From the NCBI GenBank assembly GCA_020829485.1, contig JAIVFU010000034.1:13556-68284 (forward strand): a stretch of DNA of 54,729 nucleotides. The letters run 5' to 3'. Under the pieces are notes generated by a model, which was not told the DNA's origin, made no database searches, and saw nothing but the letters and a program-made list of their open reading frames with translations. The position numbers and the translations under genes are program-made. The DNA comes from Nostoc sp. CHAB 5834 (lineage in GTDB: Bacteria > Cyanobacteriota > Cyanobacteriia > Cyanobacteriales > Nostocaceae). Below, in pieces: positions 23,739 through 32,509 of this stretch (positions within the stretch are counted from its first letter, which is position 1; each line of letters begins with the position of its first letter).

Positions 23739-26700
23739 ATGGCTGAAGCACTGAATTTTCAAGGCGATGGTAGCGATCGCCTCCCACCACAAAATATTGA
23801 GGCGGAAGAAGCGATTTTGGGGGGTATTTTACTAGATCCAGAAGCGATTAGTCGAGTTAGCGATCGCCTCCTTCCAGAAGCTTTTTACATTAGCGCTCAC
23901 AAAGATATTTATCAAGCAGCTGTGAGGCTCCACGCCCAAGGTAAACCCACAGATTTGCTCTCAGTCACAAGTTGGCTGACTGACCATGAAATGCTAGCCC
24001 GCATTGGTGGGAGAAATAAATTAGCAACTCTGGTAGACCGTACAGTGTCAGCTGTGAACATTGACGCTTTAGCAGGGTTAGTGATGGACAAATACCTGCG
24101 GCGGCGCTTAATTAAAGCTGGCAATGAAATTGTACATCTTGGTTACGAAACAGAAACCGAGTTACCAGTTGTTTTAGATCAGGCAGAACAGAAAGTTTTT
24201 GGCGTTACTCAAGAGCGTCCCCAATCAGGTTTAGTTCATATTTCTGATACTCTAATTAATAATTTTCAGGATATTGAAGATCGAAATCAAGGCATCGCCT
24301 TACCGGGTATTCCCTGCGGATTTTACGATTTAGATGCGATGACTAGCGGCTTTCAACGTTCTGATTTGATTATTGTCGCGGGTCGCCCATCAATGGGAAA
24401 ATGCCTCAGCCATGATTCAGAAATAGTTTTGGCAGATGGAACAATTACCACAATTGAAGAATTATATAAACAACGTCATGGCTCATTATTGACGCTAAAC
24501 AACGACTGGAAATTTACCTTTACTCAACCCTGTGCATTTGTAGATGATGGTATCAAACCAGTTTTTCGGGTAACAACTCGCTTAGGTAGGTCTATTGAAA
24601 CTACAATCACTCACCCATATTTGACTATCCAAGGCTGGCAAAAATTAGAAAATCTAACAGTTGGCGATCAGATTGCTGTTCCGCGAAAAATAAATGTATT
24701 TGGTACAGAAACCATCCGTGAGTGCGAAGTAAAATTATTAGCATACTTAATTGGCGATGGTGGCTTAACTAACAGCACTCCACGATTTACAAATAATAAT
24801 CCGTTATTGCAAGCAGAATTTTCTCAAGCAGTTGCTGATTTTGTTGGTTTAAAAATTCGCACTCATGATTCTCAAGGAACACGCACACCATCACTTTGTG
24901 TACGTGGGGATTTGGAATTTATTGCTATTCAAAGACAGATTTTTGCTGAAAGTTTTAAACTAGCGATTCAATCGCAGTCATTGACAGGAAAAGAAATAAG
25001 TCAATTAGTTGGAGTCAGCCCTACTTTACTTTGCGCTTGGAAGCAAGGAGAGTGTGTACCAAATTTAGAAAATTTTGAGCTATTATGCGAAATTTTACAA
25101 TTAGAGTCAGAAGAGTTTGTATCTCATGGATTGGCTTGCATGAGCAAATCTCGGAAGAATTCGCTAACACTTTGGTTAGAAGAATTAGGTTTGTGGGGCA
25201 AAGATGCTCACTCTAAAACTATTCCAAACATCGTTTTTAAATTAGAGCGATCGCAAATAGCCTTATTCCTTAATCGTCTCTTTGCTACTGATGGATGGGC
25301 TGCACTACTTGCTAGCGGTCAATCACAGTTAGGTTATGCAACAGTCAGCGAGAAACTAGCAAGACAAATTCAACATCTTTTATTAAGATTTAGCATTATC
25401 GCATCACTCAAAAAACGGTCTGTCAAGTATAAAAACACCCGCAGACCAGCGTGGCAATTAGATATTACTGATGCCTTATCTATCAAAACTTTTATCGCAG
25501 AAATAGGTATCTTTAGTAAAGAAGAAGCAATAGCAAAAGTTGCAGATGCAATATCTCAAAAAAGATATCAAACTAATCGTGACTTGATACCTGTAGAGAT
25601 TTGGGAACAAATAGCAGTAGCAAAAGGCAATGAAACTTGGAGTAGTTTAGCTAGACGGGCTGGTATTCAAGGCTATACAAATATACATGTTGGTAAACGT
25701 GCCCTAAAGCGGGAAAGACTTTGGATACTAGCTACAGCTTTAGATAATTTACCACTTCAACAGTTAGCAACTAGTGATATTTATTGGGATGAAATAGTTG
25801 CGATTGAGTCGGTGGGGAACAAACAAGTTTATGATTTAACAATTCCAGAAACACACAATTTTGTTGCTAATGATATTTGTGTACACAATACAGCCTTTTG
25901 CTTAAACCTTGCTCATAATATCGCCGCTTCTTATAAATTACCAGTTGCTTTTTTCAGCTTGGAAATGTCCAAAGAGCAACTGACGCAACGTTTATTAGCA
26001 CAAGAGGCGCAAATTGAAAGTAGTTATTTGCGAACTGGTCGCCTCAGTCAAACACAGTGGGAACCTTTAAGCCGTGCTATTGGTATCCTCTCGGAGATGC
26101 CAATTTATATTGATGACACGCCGAATATTACAGTTACACAAATGCGTAGTCAGTCAAGAAGACTGCAAGCTGAAGTTGGAACTGAATTAGGATTAATTGT
26201 AATAGATTACTTGCAATTGATGGAAGGAGCAGGCGATAATCGCGTACAAGAATTATCAAAAATTACGCGTCAACTCAAAGGTTTAGCGCGGGAATTATCT
26301 GTACCAGTTATTGCTCTATCTCAGTTGAGTCGAGGGGTCGAAGCACGCACTAACAAACGCCCGATGTTATCTGATTTGAGAGAATCTGGTTGTTTAGCAG
26401 GCGATAGTCTGGTGACATTAGCTCCGGGTGGGCTGCAAGTACCAATTAGGGAATTAGCAGGTAAATCTGGTTTTGCAGTTTGGGCGTTGAACGAAGTTAC
26501 AATGCAGCTAGAAAAGGCAATTGTTAGCAATGCTTTTTCCACAGGTATAAAGCCTCTGTTTACTTTAACAACTCGATTGGGCCGAAAAATCCGTGCCACA
26601 GGTAATCACAAATTTTTAACAATTAATGGCTGGAAAAGACTTGATGAGTTAACTCCTAAACAACATCTATGTTTACCAAGACATCTCCCCAGTCCTGGTA

Positions 26701-27857
26701 AACAAACCATGACTTATGCCGAAGTTGCATTATTAGGGCATTTAATTGGCGACGGTTGTACATTACCACGTCATGCCATACAGTACACTACTAGAGAAAT
26801 AGATTTAGCTCAGAATGTTGCTTTTTTGGCAACAGAAGTTTTTGGAGATTCAATTCTTCCTAGAATTTCACCTGAACGTGGGTGGTATCAAGTTTACTTA
26901 TCCGCAGCACAACATCTAACTCATCGTGTGAGAAATCCAATAGCCAAATGGCTAGACTCTCTCGGTGTTTTTGGTTTAAGGTCTTATGAAAAATTTGTAC
27001 CTCAAGAATTGTTCTCACAACCCCAAGAGTCAATAGGTTGCTTTTTAAGACACCTTTGGAGTACAGATGGCTGTATAAAATTGGTTGCAGGAAAAAAATT
27101 AAGACCTATTGCATATTATGCAACGAGTAGTCAGAGACTAGCTTTTGATATACAGACACTTTTGTTAAAACTTGGTATTAACGCAACACTCAGGGCAGTT
27201 CCTCAAGTTGGGAAAGGCAGAAATCAATATCATGTAATAATCACTGGTAAGCCTGATCTCCAGTTATTTATTATTCATGTTGGAGCAGTCGGAGAATATA
27301 AGCTACGCTCACTCCAAGATATTTTTCAACACCTTGAAAATAGTATTCACAACCCTAATAGAGATGTAATTCCGAAGGATGTTTGGAAAATAGAGGTTGT
27401 ACCTGCGATGCAAGCTATTGGATTCACCACACGGATATTACAAGCCTCCATTGGAGTTTCGTTTTGTGGCTCTACTCTTTACAAAGTAAATTTAAGTCGA
27501 GAAAGAGCTCTAAAAGTCGGCAAAGTTGTTCAATCATCTAAACTGGTTACTCTTGCCAAAAGTGATGTTTATTGGGACGAAATACTTTCAATTGAATATA
27601 GCGGCGAGGAAGAGGTCTTTGATCTTACGGTTACTGGTTTGCATAACTTTGTTGCGAATAACATCATAGTTCATAATTCAATTGAACAGGATGCGGATTT
27701 AGTAATAATGTTGTACCGCGATGAATATTACTCTCCCGATACTCCCGATCGCGGCATTGCAGAAGTGATTATAGCTAAACATCGCAATGGCCCTACAGGT
27801 ACTGCGAAACTTTTATTTAATCCTCAGTTTACAAAGTTTCAAAATTTAAAAATTTAG
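23739..27857 (+). CDS. dnaB: Replicative DNA helicase DnaB with two inteins
   Basis: Hexameric replicative helicase. The precursor has 1372 residues, of which about 447 are extein, the normal DnaB length. The N-terminal domain starts LPPQNIEAEEAILGGILLD; the RecA-like motor has Walker A GRPSMGK(T), VAFFSLEMSKEQLTQRL, LIVIDYLQLM (Walker B) and SQLSRGVEARTNKRPMLSDLRESG(S)IEQDADLVIMLYRDEYY. Intein 1 (residues 222-717) splits the P-loop between K221 and T718; intein 2 (residues 885-1313) splits after RESG before S1314. Both must be removed for an active helicase. The frame is unbroken throughout. Follows rplI. Confidence 0.97.
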   Translation: MAEALNFQGDGSDRLPPQNIEAEEAILGGILLDPEAISRVSDRLLPEAFYISAHKDIYQAAVRLHAQGKPTDLLSVTSWLTDHEMLARIGGRNKLATLVDRTVSAVNIDALAGLVMDKYLRRRLIKAGNEIVHLGYETETELPVVLDQAEQKVFGVTQERPQSGLVHISDTLINNFQDIEDRNQGIALPGIPCGFYDLDAMTSGFQRSDLIIVAGRPSMGKCLSHDSEIVLADGTITTIEELYKQRHGSLLTLNNDWKFTFTQPCAFVDDGIKPVFRVTTRLGRSIETTITHPYLTIQGWQKLENLTVGDQIAVPRKINVFGTETIRECEVKLLAYLIGDGGLTNSTPRFTNNNPLLQAEFSQAVADFVGLKIRTHDSQGTRTPSLCVRGDLEFIAIQRQIFAESFKLAIQSQSLTGKEISQLVGVSPTLLCAWKQGECVPNLENFELLCEILQLESEEFVSHGLACMSKSRKNSLTLWLEELGLWGKDAHSKTIPNIVFKLERSQIALFLNRLFATDGWAALLASGQSQLGYATVSEKLARQIQHLLLRFSIIASLKKRSVKYKNTRRPAWQLDITDALSIKTFIAEIGIFSKEEAIAKVADAISQKRYQTNRDLIPVEIWEQIAVAKGNETWSSLARRAGIQGYTNIHVGKRALKRERLWILATALDNLPLQQLATSDIYWDEIVAIESVGNKQVYDLTIPETHNFVANDICVHNTAFCLNLAHNIAASYKLPVAFFSLEMSKEQLTQRLLAQEAQIESSYLRTGRLSQTQWEPLSRAIGILSEMPIYIDDTPNITVTQMRSQSRRLQAEVGTELGLIVIDYLQLMEGAGDNRVQELSKITRQLKGLARELSVPVIALSQLSRGVEARTNKRPMLSDLRESGCLAGDSLVTLAPGGLQVPIRELAGKSGFAVWALNEVTMQLEKAIVSNAFSTGIKPLFTLTTRLGRKIRATGNHKFLTINGWKRLDELTPKQHLCLPRHLPSPGKQTMTYAEVALLGHLIGDGCTLPRHAIQYTTREIDLAQNVAFLATEVFGDSILPRISPERGWYQVYLSAAQHLTHRVRNPIAKWLDSLGVFGLRSYEKFVPQELFSQPQESIGCFLRHLWSTDGCIKLVAGKKLRPIAYYATSSQRLAFDIQTLLLKLGINATLRAVPQVGKGRNQYHVIITGKPDLQLFIIHVGAVGEYKLRSLQDIFQHLENSIHNPNRDVIPKDVWKIEVVPAMQAIGFTTRILQASIGVSFCGSTLYKVNLSRERALKVGKVVQSSKLVTLAKSDVYWDEILSIEYSGEEEVFDLTVTGLHNFVANNIIVHNSIEQDADLVIMLYRDEYYSPDTPDRGIAEVIIAKHRNGPTGTAKLLFNPQFTKFQNLKI
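24402..25889 (+). mobile_element. Intein 1 in DnaB (496 aa, P-loop site) with LAGLIDADG endonuclease
   Basis: Begins with C222 (CLSHDSEIVLADG, block A) and ends with VHN717 before T718. Block B is TITHPYLTI; block F/G is VYDLTIPETHNFVANDICVHN. The endonuclease blocks LLAYLIGDGGL and LNRLFATDGWA both keep their Asp. Two extra helix-turn-helix-like segments are inserted: KEISQLVGVSPTLLCAWKQG (about residues 419-438 of the precursor) and a second one near the C-terminal end (WSSLARRAGI), possibly for DNA recognition. Removal is by autocatalytic splicing. Confidence 0.93.
26391..27677 (+). mobile_element. Intein 2 in DnaB (429 aa) with LAGLIDADG endonuclease
   Basis: Begins with C885 (CLAGDSLVTLAPGG) and ends VHN1313 before S1314. 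Block B is IRATGNHKFLTING; block F/G is VFDLTVTGLHNFVANNIIVHN. Endonuclease blocks LLGHLIGDGCT and LRHLWSTDGCI keep their Asp residues. The extein junction RESG/SIEQD is the well-known second DnaB insertion site. The two inteins share block layout but differ in length and much of the sequence. Confidence 0.93.
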
Positions 27858-27862
27858 CTATT

Positions 27863-27914
27863 GAATTGGGAACTGGGATTGGGAAAAACCAATTTCCAAT
27901 TCCCAATTCCCAAT
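27863..27914. terminator. Long inverted repeat between convergent dnaB and FKBP genes
   Basis: GAATTGGGAACTGGGATTGGG (27863-27883) can pair with CCAATTCCCAATTCCCAA (27897-27914) with a short AAAAACC loop and a few mismatches. It is placed between two converging stop codons and may end transcription from both sides; it also has AATTCCC heptamer character. No U-run is directly present. Confidence 0.5.
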
Positions 27915-27924
27915 GCCCTAGTTT

Positions 27925-28446
27925 CTACTTAACTCCGAGCAATTCCACATCAAACAGCAGAGTTGCGTTGGGTGGAATCACGCCACCAGCACCACGAGCG
28001 CCATAACCTAACTCTGAGGGGATGATTAACTGACGACGACCACCTACTTTCATGGTGCTAAGTCCTTCGTCCCAACCTTTGATTACCTGTCCAACACCAA
28101 TTTTAAAGCTGAAGGGTTGGCCGCGATCGCGTGAACTATCAAACTTAGTACCATCTTCTAAAGTGCCGACATAGTGAACTTCAACCGTTTGTCCAGATTG
28201 AGGAGTCGCCCCAGTCCCCTCTTTTAACTCGACATACTTTAATCCAGAGGGGGTAGTTACGGCATTAGCATCAGACATAGTATTGTTCGCAATTAGAGTA
28301 TTATTTTCAGTTACAGTTGGGGGCGCTGGCAGCGTTTGGGTTAACTCCGCAGCAATGGCAGTATTCTGTTTACTGCCTACTTGCCCCACAGCCAAAAGTA
28401 CAACACACACCAGCATGAACGCCACGCTGAGGAAAATTGCTTTCAA
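27925..28446 (-). CDS. FKBP-type peptidyl-prolyl cis-trans isomerase, exported
   Basis: 173 residues. An N-terminal hydrophobic stretch ([18 protein letters not shown], residues 4-21) is a signal peptide or anchor. A Ser/Thr/Asn-rich linker leads to the FKBP domain (about 68-173) with [78 protein letters not shown], and [13 protein letters not shown], all active-site segments kept. The start is a TTG (28446-28444), supported by AAGGAG eight bases upstream. Probably folds periplasmic or thylakoid-lumen proteins. Confidence 0.93.
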   Translation of the reverse strand: MKAIFLSVAFMLVCVVLLAVGQVGSKQNTAIAAELTQTLPAPPTVTENNTLIANNTMSDANAVTTPSGLKYVELKEGTGATPQSGQTVEVHYVGTLEDGTKFDSSRDRGQPFSFKIGVGQVIKGWDEGLSTMKVGGRRQLIIPSELGYGARGAGGVIPPNATLLFDVELLGVK

Positions 28447-28524
28447 AATCAGTTCTCCTTACTTAGGTATCCTGGCAAAAACATTACCAACAGGACACAA
28501 TTAGTTTAAATCAGAAAGGACATC

Positions 28525-28848
28525 CTAACGCCAAAGCTTATTTTCTAAATCGCGCAATTGACGCTCTAAACGATCAATTCTACCGCGCAGTTCGTCCACT
28601 TCCGACTGGCGAGCTACCCCCAAATCTTGCATCATATTTCGCATTTGCCGTTGCATTTGAACATCTAAGTTTCCCTGCTCCGACTTTAACTGCTGGGCAA
28701 TATCATCTATAACTGCCTTGGCTTGCTCTGGATTAAGCTTACCGTCTTTAACTAAATCATCGCTGACTTGGCGCAGTTTTTCTGCTACTAAAGATGTTGT
28801 GCCAAGACCCACCATCATAAGCTGTTGCAACCAGTTGCTGCTGTCCAT
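28525..28848 (-). CDS. Small coiled-coil protein, phasin/UbiK-like
   Basis: 107 residues. The first 25 residues (NWLQQLMMVGLGTTSLVAEKLRQV) form an amphipathic, membrane-seeking helix; the middle KDGKLNPEQAKAVIDDIAQQLKSEQ and the end DELRGRIDRLERQLRDLENKLW (about 83-105) form a heptad-patterned coiled coil. The layout resembles phasin-like and UbiK/YqiC accessory proteins found widely in cyanobacteria. No catalytic motif. AGGGAG precedes the ATG at 28848. It lies 78 bp from the FKBP gene and is transcribed in the same direction, perhaps in one unit. Function unknown. Confidence 0.7.
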   Translation of the reverse strand: MDSSNWLQQLMMVGLGTTSLVAEKLRQVSDDLVKDGKLNPEQAKAVIDDIAQQLKSEQGNLDVQMQRQMRNMMQDLGVARQSEVDELRGRIDRLERQLRDLENKLWR

Positions 28849-28984
28849 ACTCCCTTCCTCTTAAATTATTTCAAACCAGCCGATCATTGCTCCTGAGTGT
28901 AGGCAATCAAGCTATGCTAAAAGCGTGGTTATTCTAGCCTACATCTCTATTTTGGCAAATTAGCAAACACAGGGATCACTGGGT

Positions 28985-29293
28985 GTGCTTAAAGAACGAC
29001 TCAAGTTTAAGGTTGCCCCAAATTTAAGGGAAAATTTTATTCAGAAGGACGCACAAATTTGGACAATAGGGCTGGCTGAATATCCTAGATTTCTCGCTAA
29101 AGAGGTTTAGATTAGCCTCAATGACCACACAGAAGTTACCCTCATCTTTTTTTGGGCAACACTGGAGCAGTGGAAAGCCTTACCCCAAGCAGATTTACAG
29201 ACTATTAAAGATAAATTCATCCAAGCACTGAGAGAGTTTTATCCAGTAGTAGAGTTAGCAAAGTATCAAGTACGGGAATTTCCCCATTTCTAG
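28985..29293 (+). pseudogene. TIGR03792-like protein, disrupted by an in-frame TAG
   Basis: Reading from GTG 28985, the frame encodes VLKERLKFKVAPNLRENFIQ..., then AKEV, a TAG at 29108-29110, and continues in the same frame with ISLNDHTEVTLIFFW...EQWKALPQ and ...AKYQVREFPHF to TAG at 29291. The pattern (KFxV..R..FIQKD..IW...LA.YPxFL.KEVW......EV.L...W....QW...PQ......F) is that of the short cyanobacterial TIGR03792 family with a ferredoxin-like fold; the TAG falls where family members have Trp (TGG). A single nonsense mutation therefore disrupts an otherwise complete gene. The start is unclear and no ribosome binding site is visible, consistent with decay. Confidence 0.7.
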
Positions 29294-29381
29294 GTGAAAG
29301 ATTACTCTCGACTCCAATAGTTGGAGCTTTACAAGAGGCAAGCTTCCGCTACTGTTACTAGTGAAGCGATCGCAAAAAATT

Positions 29382-29760
29382 ATAGGAATCCAACTTAATT
29401 ATTTCACGGCAATTCAAGTCATTCGTCATGAGTTATTAGTACCAATGACTAAATCGGCGGCAATACTGCTCGGTTAAGGCTAAAAAATAAAAATGTGTAG
29501 GTTGGGGAGCCACTGCGTTGGGCGGGTTCCCCGACTTGAAGCACGTGGCGTTTGAGGAACGAAACCCAACATTTCCAGGGCTTTGTTGGGTTTCACTAAA
29601 GTTCAACCCAACCTACAAATCTTCAAAACCTATGCAGTATTGAAATCGGCGGGAATGCCGCCGATTCGATTTGAGTTTTGCGGAGTATACTGAGAACCAA
29701 AACTTGATTTAGCAAGCTTTCAGTCAACTTGGCTTTTCAAAAATCAAATTGGATTCCCAT
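29382..29760. repeat. Nested inverted-repeat elements (family C outer shell)
   Basis: The left end ATAGGAATCCAA (29382-29393) pairs with TTGGATTCCCAT (29749-29760). The right end TTTTCAAAAATCAAATTGGATTCC is similar to the right end of 30661-30782, so both belong to one family. Inside are CAATACTGC (29461-29469)/GCAGTATTG (29634-29642) and, inside that, a third element at 29496-29617. This looks like three successive insertions. Confidence 0.6.
29496..29617. repeat. 122-bp element with 11-bp terminal inverted repeats
   Basis: TGTAGGTTGGG (29496-29506) is the exact reverse complement of 29607-29617. The interior is rich in GTTGGG and CCCAAC segments that pair with each other, so the element folds into a long hairpin. 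This TGTAGGTTGGG...CCCAACCTACA type is widespread in cyanobacterial genomes. Confidence 0.8.
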
Positions 29761-29849
29761 CATAAAATGAGTTAAAGGTCAGATAAACCCATTGCTTTTA
29801 AAACTTAAAGCATCTTATTGGCATCTCCATTCTTAAAAGTAGGGAGGAG

Positions 29850-30260
29850 TTAAATTTTTGCACGCCAATTCTGAAAAGCTATCTCATAACCCTCTGATTT
29901 ACTCTGATAAACACTCCACCAATGAAAAAATAGTCCTAACCCCCATCCTAATACTGGAAAGATAGCCCAAAAATAACTAGGACTAGTTATTAGATTCAAA
30001 AGAATAAGGAATAAATTCACCGCTACAAAGCTAACCAAATTTGCCCTAAAGGTTCTGCGTCGGAAAGTATTAAATGTGCGTCGCAAACGTTCCTCTTCTT
30101 CTTGAGCTAACCACTTTTTTTCAGTTGCTTCCAAAATATCAGAAGAGATACCTAAGTCAGATGCCATTTCTCTAAGCTGTTCTCGTGAAAATCCACCTTC
30201 CTGTTTACGAGCGAGTGCTATTTGAAGGATTTTTTGCACATCTTCTGAATCGTAAGTCAT
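29850..30260 (-). CDS. 2TM-domain protein
   Basis: 136 residues. The N-terminal half is a soluble helical region (QKILQIALARKQEGGFSREQLREMASDLGISSDILEAT) resembling the short oligomerization/SHOCT-like module that often precedes this domain. The C-terminal half has two transmembrane helices (about 75-92 and 97-115) ending FFHWWSVYQS, the pattern of the 2TM domain family (Pfam 2TM). No enzyme motif. The role in the family is not established; membrane location is predicted. Flanked on both sides by repeat-bearing intergenic DNA. Confidence 0.82.
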   Translation of the reverse strand: MTYDSEDVQKILQIALARKQEGGFSREQLREMASDLGISSDILEATEKKWLAQEEEERLRRTFNTFRRRTFRANLVSFVAVNLFLILLNLITSPSYFWAIFPVLGWGLGLFFHWWSVYQSKSEGYEIAFQNWRAKI

Positions 30261-30921
30261 TTTAATTACCTTATAAGTTTGTGGGTAAATGCGCCTTTGA
30301 TTTCACGAGGTTTTCGCTAGGTTTCGTTCAATTCATTTAGCGAAACTCTCTACATTTTGCACCCAATACTTAGTTAAATTTACACTTTTATTATTTTCTC
30401 ACAATCGATTTAGAGCTACTGTATTTGTCAATACCTCCATATCGCTTTTATGACATTAAGCAAATATTATTTGAAAGTTGAATGCTAGTACTGTCAGAAA
30501 AGACTGATTGAAATTATGAATTACTAATTATGTTGACGTACTTTTTCTATTATTGTATAGCGATCGCTCCTGCCTCTGTATAAAAAAGGAGCGATGCCTG
30601 CGGTGGTAAACTACGCATCCTAGAAGTACTGGTAACTCATTTGCCCAGACATTGTATATATATAGGACTAATATTTGATTTCTGAAAAAGCTCCGTACAG
30701 ATCGAAAAGCCTAATTCCCTACTCCCTACTCCCCACTCCCCGCCCACATAGACAATTTCAAAAATCAAATACGATTCCTATAATTCTCTATTTATAAAAA
30801 TATAGAGGATTATTTATGATATCAATAAAAATTTTTATTCGGCATACGTCTAACGATAGATAGATTTTATTAAACAAATAGTTTAGATTTGTAACAAGTT
30901 ACACAGAACTAGGTAAAGCAC
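30261..30921. other. Intergenic region with hairpin and MITE-like element
   Basis: Contains a 9-bp stem ATCGCTCCT (30563-30571)/AGGAGCGAT (30587-30595) and the element at 30661-30782. The AT-rich segment 30783-30921 is likely the promoter and leader of the FAS1 gene. No gene is visible. Confidence 0.6.
30661..30782. repeat. MITE-like element (family C), 27-bp imperfect terminal inverted repeats
   Basis: The 27 bases at 30661-30687 pair with 30756-30782 with four mismatches. The core carries CTCCCTA/CTCCCCA heptamers (about 30716-30741). Its right end is like that of 29382-29760. Confidence 0.75.
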
Positions 30922-31323
30922 ATGGCCAATATTGTTGACACCGCCGCTAATAATGGTTCTTTCAACACACTAGTTGCAGCAATCCAAGCAGCTGGTCTAG
31001 TAGATACACTAAAAGGCCCAGGGCCATTTACCGTCTTCGCACCTACTGATGAAGCGTTTAATAAGCTTCCAGCAGGAACAGTAGACGCATTACTGAAAGA
31101 TATTCCTAAGCTCACCAAAATCTTGACCTATCATGTAGTCTCAGGCAAGGTACTAGCTGCTGATGTAGTTAAGCTAAAAACAGCTACAACAGTTGAAGGT
31201 TCAGATGTAAAAATCGACGCTTCTAATGGCGTTAAAATCAATGATGCAACTGTTGCAACAGCAGATGTTGCTGCTGATAACGGTGTCATCCACGTAATTG
31301 ACACAGTTTTGATTCCTGCATAA
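30922..31323 (+). CDS. Fasciclin (FAS1) domain protein
   Basis: 133 residues made up of one FAS1 domain: [49 protein letters not shown] (H1 motif region), [13 protein letters not shown], and the H2 motif [13 protein letters not shown] at the end. FAS1 domains mediate adhesion or ligand binding. There is no signal peptide, unlike in many secreted FAS1 proteins, but such short leaderless forms are common in cyanobacteria. The A+T-rich leader has only a weak AGGT before the ATG. It is followed by a perfect hairpin (31435-31473). Confidence 0.95.
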   Translation: MANIVDTAANNGSFNTLVAAIQAAGLVDTLKGPGPFTVFAPTDEAFNKLPAGTVDALLKDIPKLTKILTYHVVSGKVLAADVVKLKTATTVEGSDVKIDASNGVKINDATVATADVAADNGVIHVIDTVLIPA

Positions 31324-31434
31324 GCCTGCATAAGCAAACGTCAGAATAGCTAATGCTATTTCTGGTGCGAGGGCTACCTGTAGTCATTTCTCTATGACAG
31401 TCTGGTTGAATGTTTTTTAGTAAACAGCAACTAC

Positions 31435-31473
31435 CAATAAATCCATCTAGATACTGTCTAGATGGATTTATTG
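31435..31473. terminator. Perfect 17-bp hairpin between convergent FAS1 and sfsA genes
   Basis: CAATAAATCCATCTAGA (31435-31451) pairs exactly with 31457-31473 around the loop TACTG. Placed 110 bp after FAS1 and 30 bp after the sfsA stop (which is on the opposite strand), it probably ends both transcripts. T-rich flanks exist on both sides but are short. Confidence 0.75.
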
Positions 31474-31503
31474 TTTCATGCGTTTAGATTTAATTAGGTA
31501 TAA

Positions 31504-32223
31504 TCAAATTTTTAGTTTAGCCAAACCTAAATAACGGATACCTTCGGGGGAAATATCAAAACGGCAAGGTAAGACTTCTAAACCGAGAGCGATCGCATCG
31601 CGTAATAATTTACCATATATAGGATCTGTGCGATCGCCAGGGGAGAACTCAGTACAATCACCGCGATTGATAAAGTAAAGCATCACCGCACGAGTTAGAG
31701 GTAGCAGCGCCATTAGTTCTCGCAAATGCTTTTGTCCTCTTGTAGTTTCTGTGTCGGGAAATAAAGCTAGTCTCCCCTCTGACAAAGTTGTATTTTTCAC
31801 TTCTAAATAAATCGGGCGTTCCTCATCACTCCCCGTTAAGAAAAAATCCACTCGACTTTTTTTATCTAGCCCATAAACCACCTCACCCTTGATTTGGCTA
31901 TAGTCGCCCAATTCTGGGAAAAGATATTTCGCCAAAGCTAGCTTTACCACCCGATTGGGTAAGAAAGTATTTATGCCTACCCAAGTCGGCTCGTTGTCAT
32001 GTACTTGAATTAGTTCTAAAGTGTAAGCCAATTTGCGGTTAAGATTATCACTTTTGGAAAGCTGTACAGCACTTTGGGGAGTTGATACTCCAGTCATTGG
32101 CCCTGTATTGGGACAATGTGCTGTCACTATTTCGCCAGAAGTAAGTTGAACGTCAGCAAAAAACCGCTTGTAACGCTTGAGTAAAATACCGGGATACAAA
32201 GTTGGGTACTTGAATATTAACAT
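31504..32223 (-). CDS. sfsA: DNA/RNA nuclease SfsA
   Basis: 239 residues. SfsA proteins were named for a sugar-fermentation effect in E. coli and contain an OB-like N-terminal and a restriction-nuclease-like C-terminal domain. Here the nuclease core is SRVDFFLTG...RPIYLEVKNTTLSEG, with Asp and ExK as metal and catalytic residues, followed by FPDTETTRGQKHLREL; the N-terminal part has KRYKRFFADVQL and HCPNTGPMTG. TTG 32229 is the outermost start, but ATG 32223 (MLIFKYPTL) is more likely. Usually a single-gene unit, as here. Confidence 0.94.
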   Translation of the reverse strand: MLIFKYPTLYPGILLKRYKRFFADVQLTSGEIVTAHCPNTGPMTGVSTPQSAVQLSKSDNLNRKLAYTLELIQVHDNEPTWVGINTFLPNRVVKLALAKYLFPELGDYSQIKGEVVYGLDKKSRVDFFLTGSDEERPIYLEVKNTTLSEGRLALFPDTETTRGQKHLRELMALLPLTRAVMLYFINRGDCTEFSPGDRTDPIYGKLLRDAIALGLEVLPCRFDISPEGIRYLGLAKLKI

Positions 32224-32452
32224 TGTCAATACTTTCAGCCATTATTTTTTAATAAATGCTCATTATAATGCTCAAATATTATAATTTAAGTAATAAATTA
32301 GCAGTAATAAGTATAAATTATTACTAAATATCAATGCTCAATATATGCTCATATATTAATCACCTCAGAAAAGACCATAAACATAAATATCCTAATATAT
32401 ATCGGTTATCCCGTACTTCTCTGAGAATAGTCTAAGAACTTTCGCTAAAAAC

Positions 32453-32484
32453 AAAAAAAAGACTCTATCTATGTAGAGTCTTTT
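32453..32484 (-). terminator. Rho-independent terminator of the SAP-domain gene
   Basis: On the minus strand, AAAAGACTCTA (32484-32474) pairs with TAGAGTCTTTT (32467-32457) and is followed by a run of T (32453-32460 as A on plus). It lies 26 bp beyond the stop of the gene at 32510. Confidence 0.88.
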
Positions 32485-32509
32485 GATTAACTTGAAATTT
32501 TTAACTTAC

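Larger units (their letters stand above)
28849..29849. other. Repeat-laden intergenic region with a dead gene
   Basis: This 1-kb stretch holds the TIGR03792-like pseudogene (28985-29293) and nested inverted-repeat elements (29382-29760). The rest is A+T-rich flanking sequence without a supportable gene. Confidence 0.6.

Noticed and set aside
23912..24124. Minus-strand frame inside dnaB
   Set aside because: Antisense of the conserved N-terminal helicase domain.
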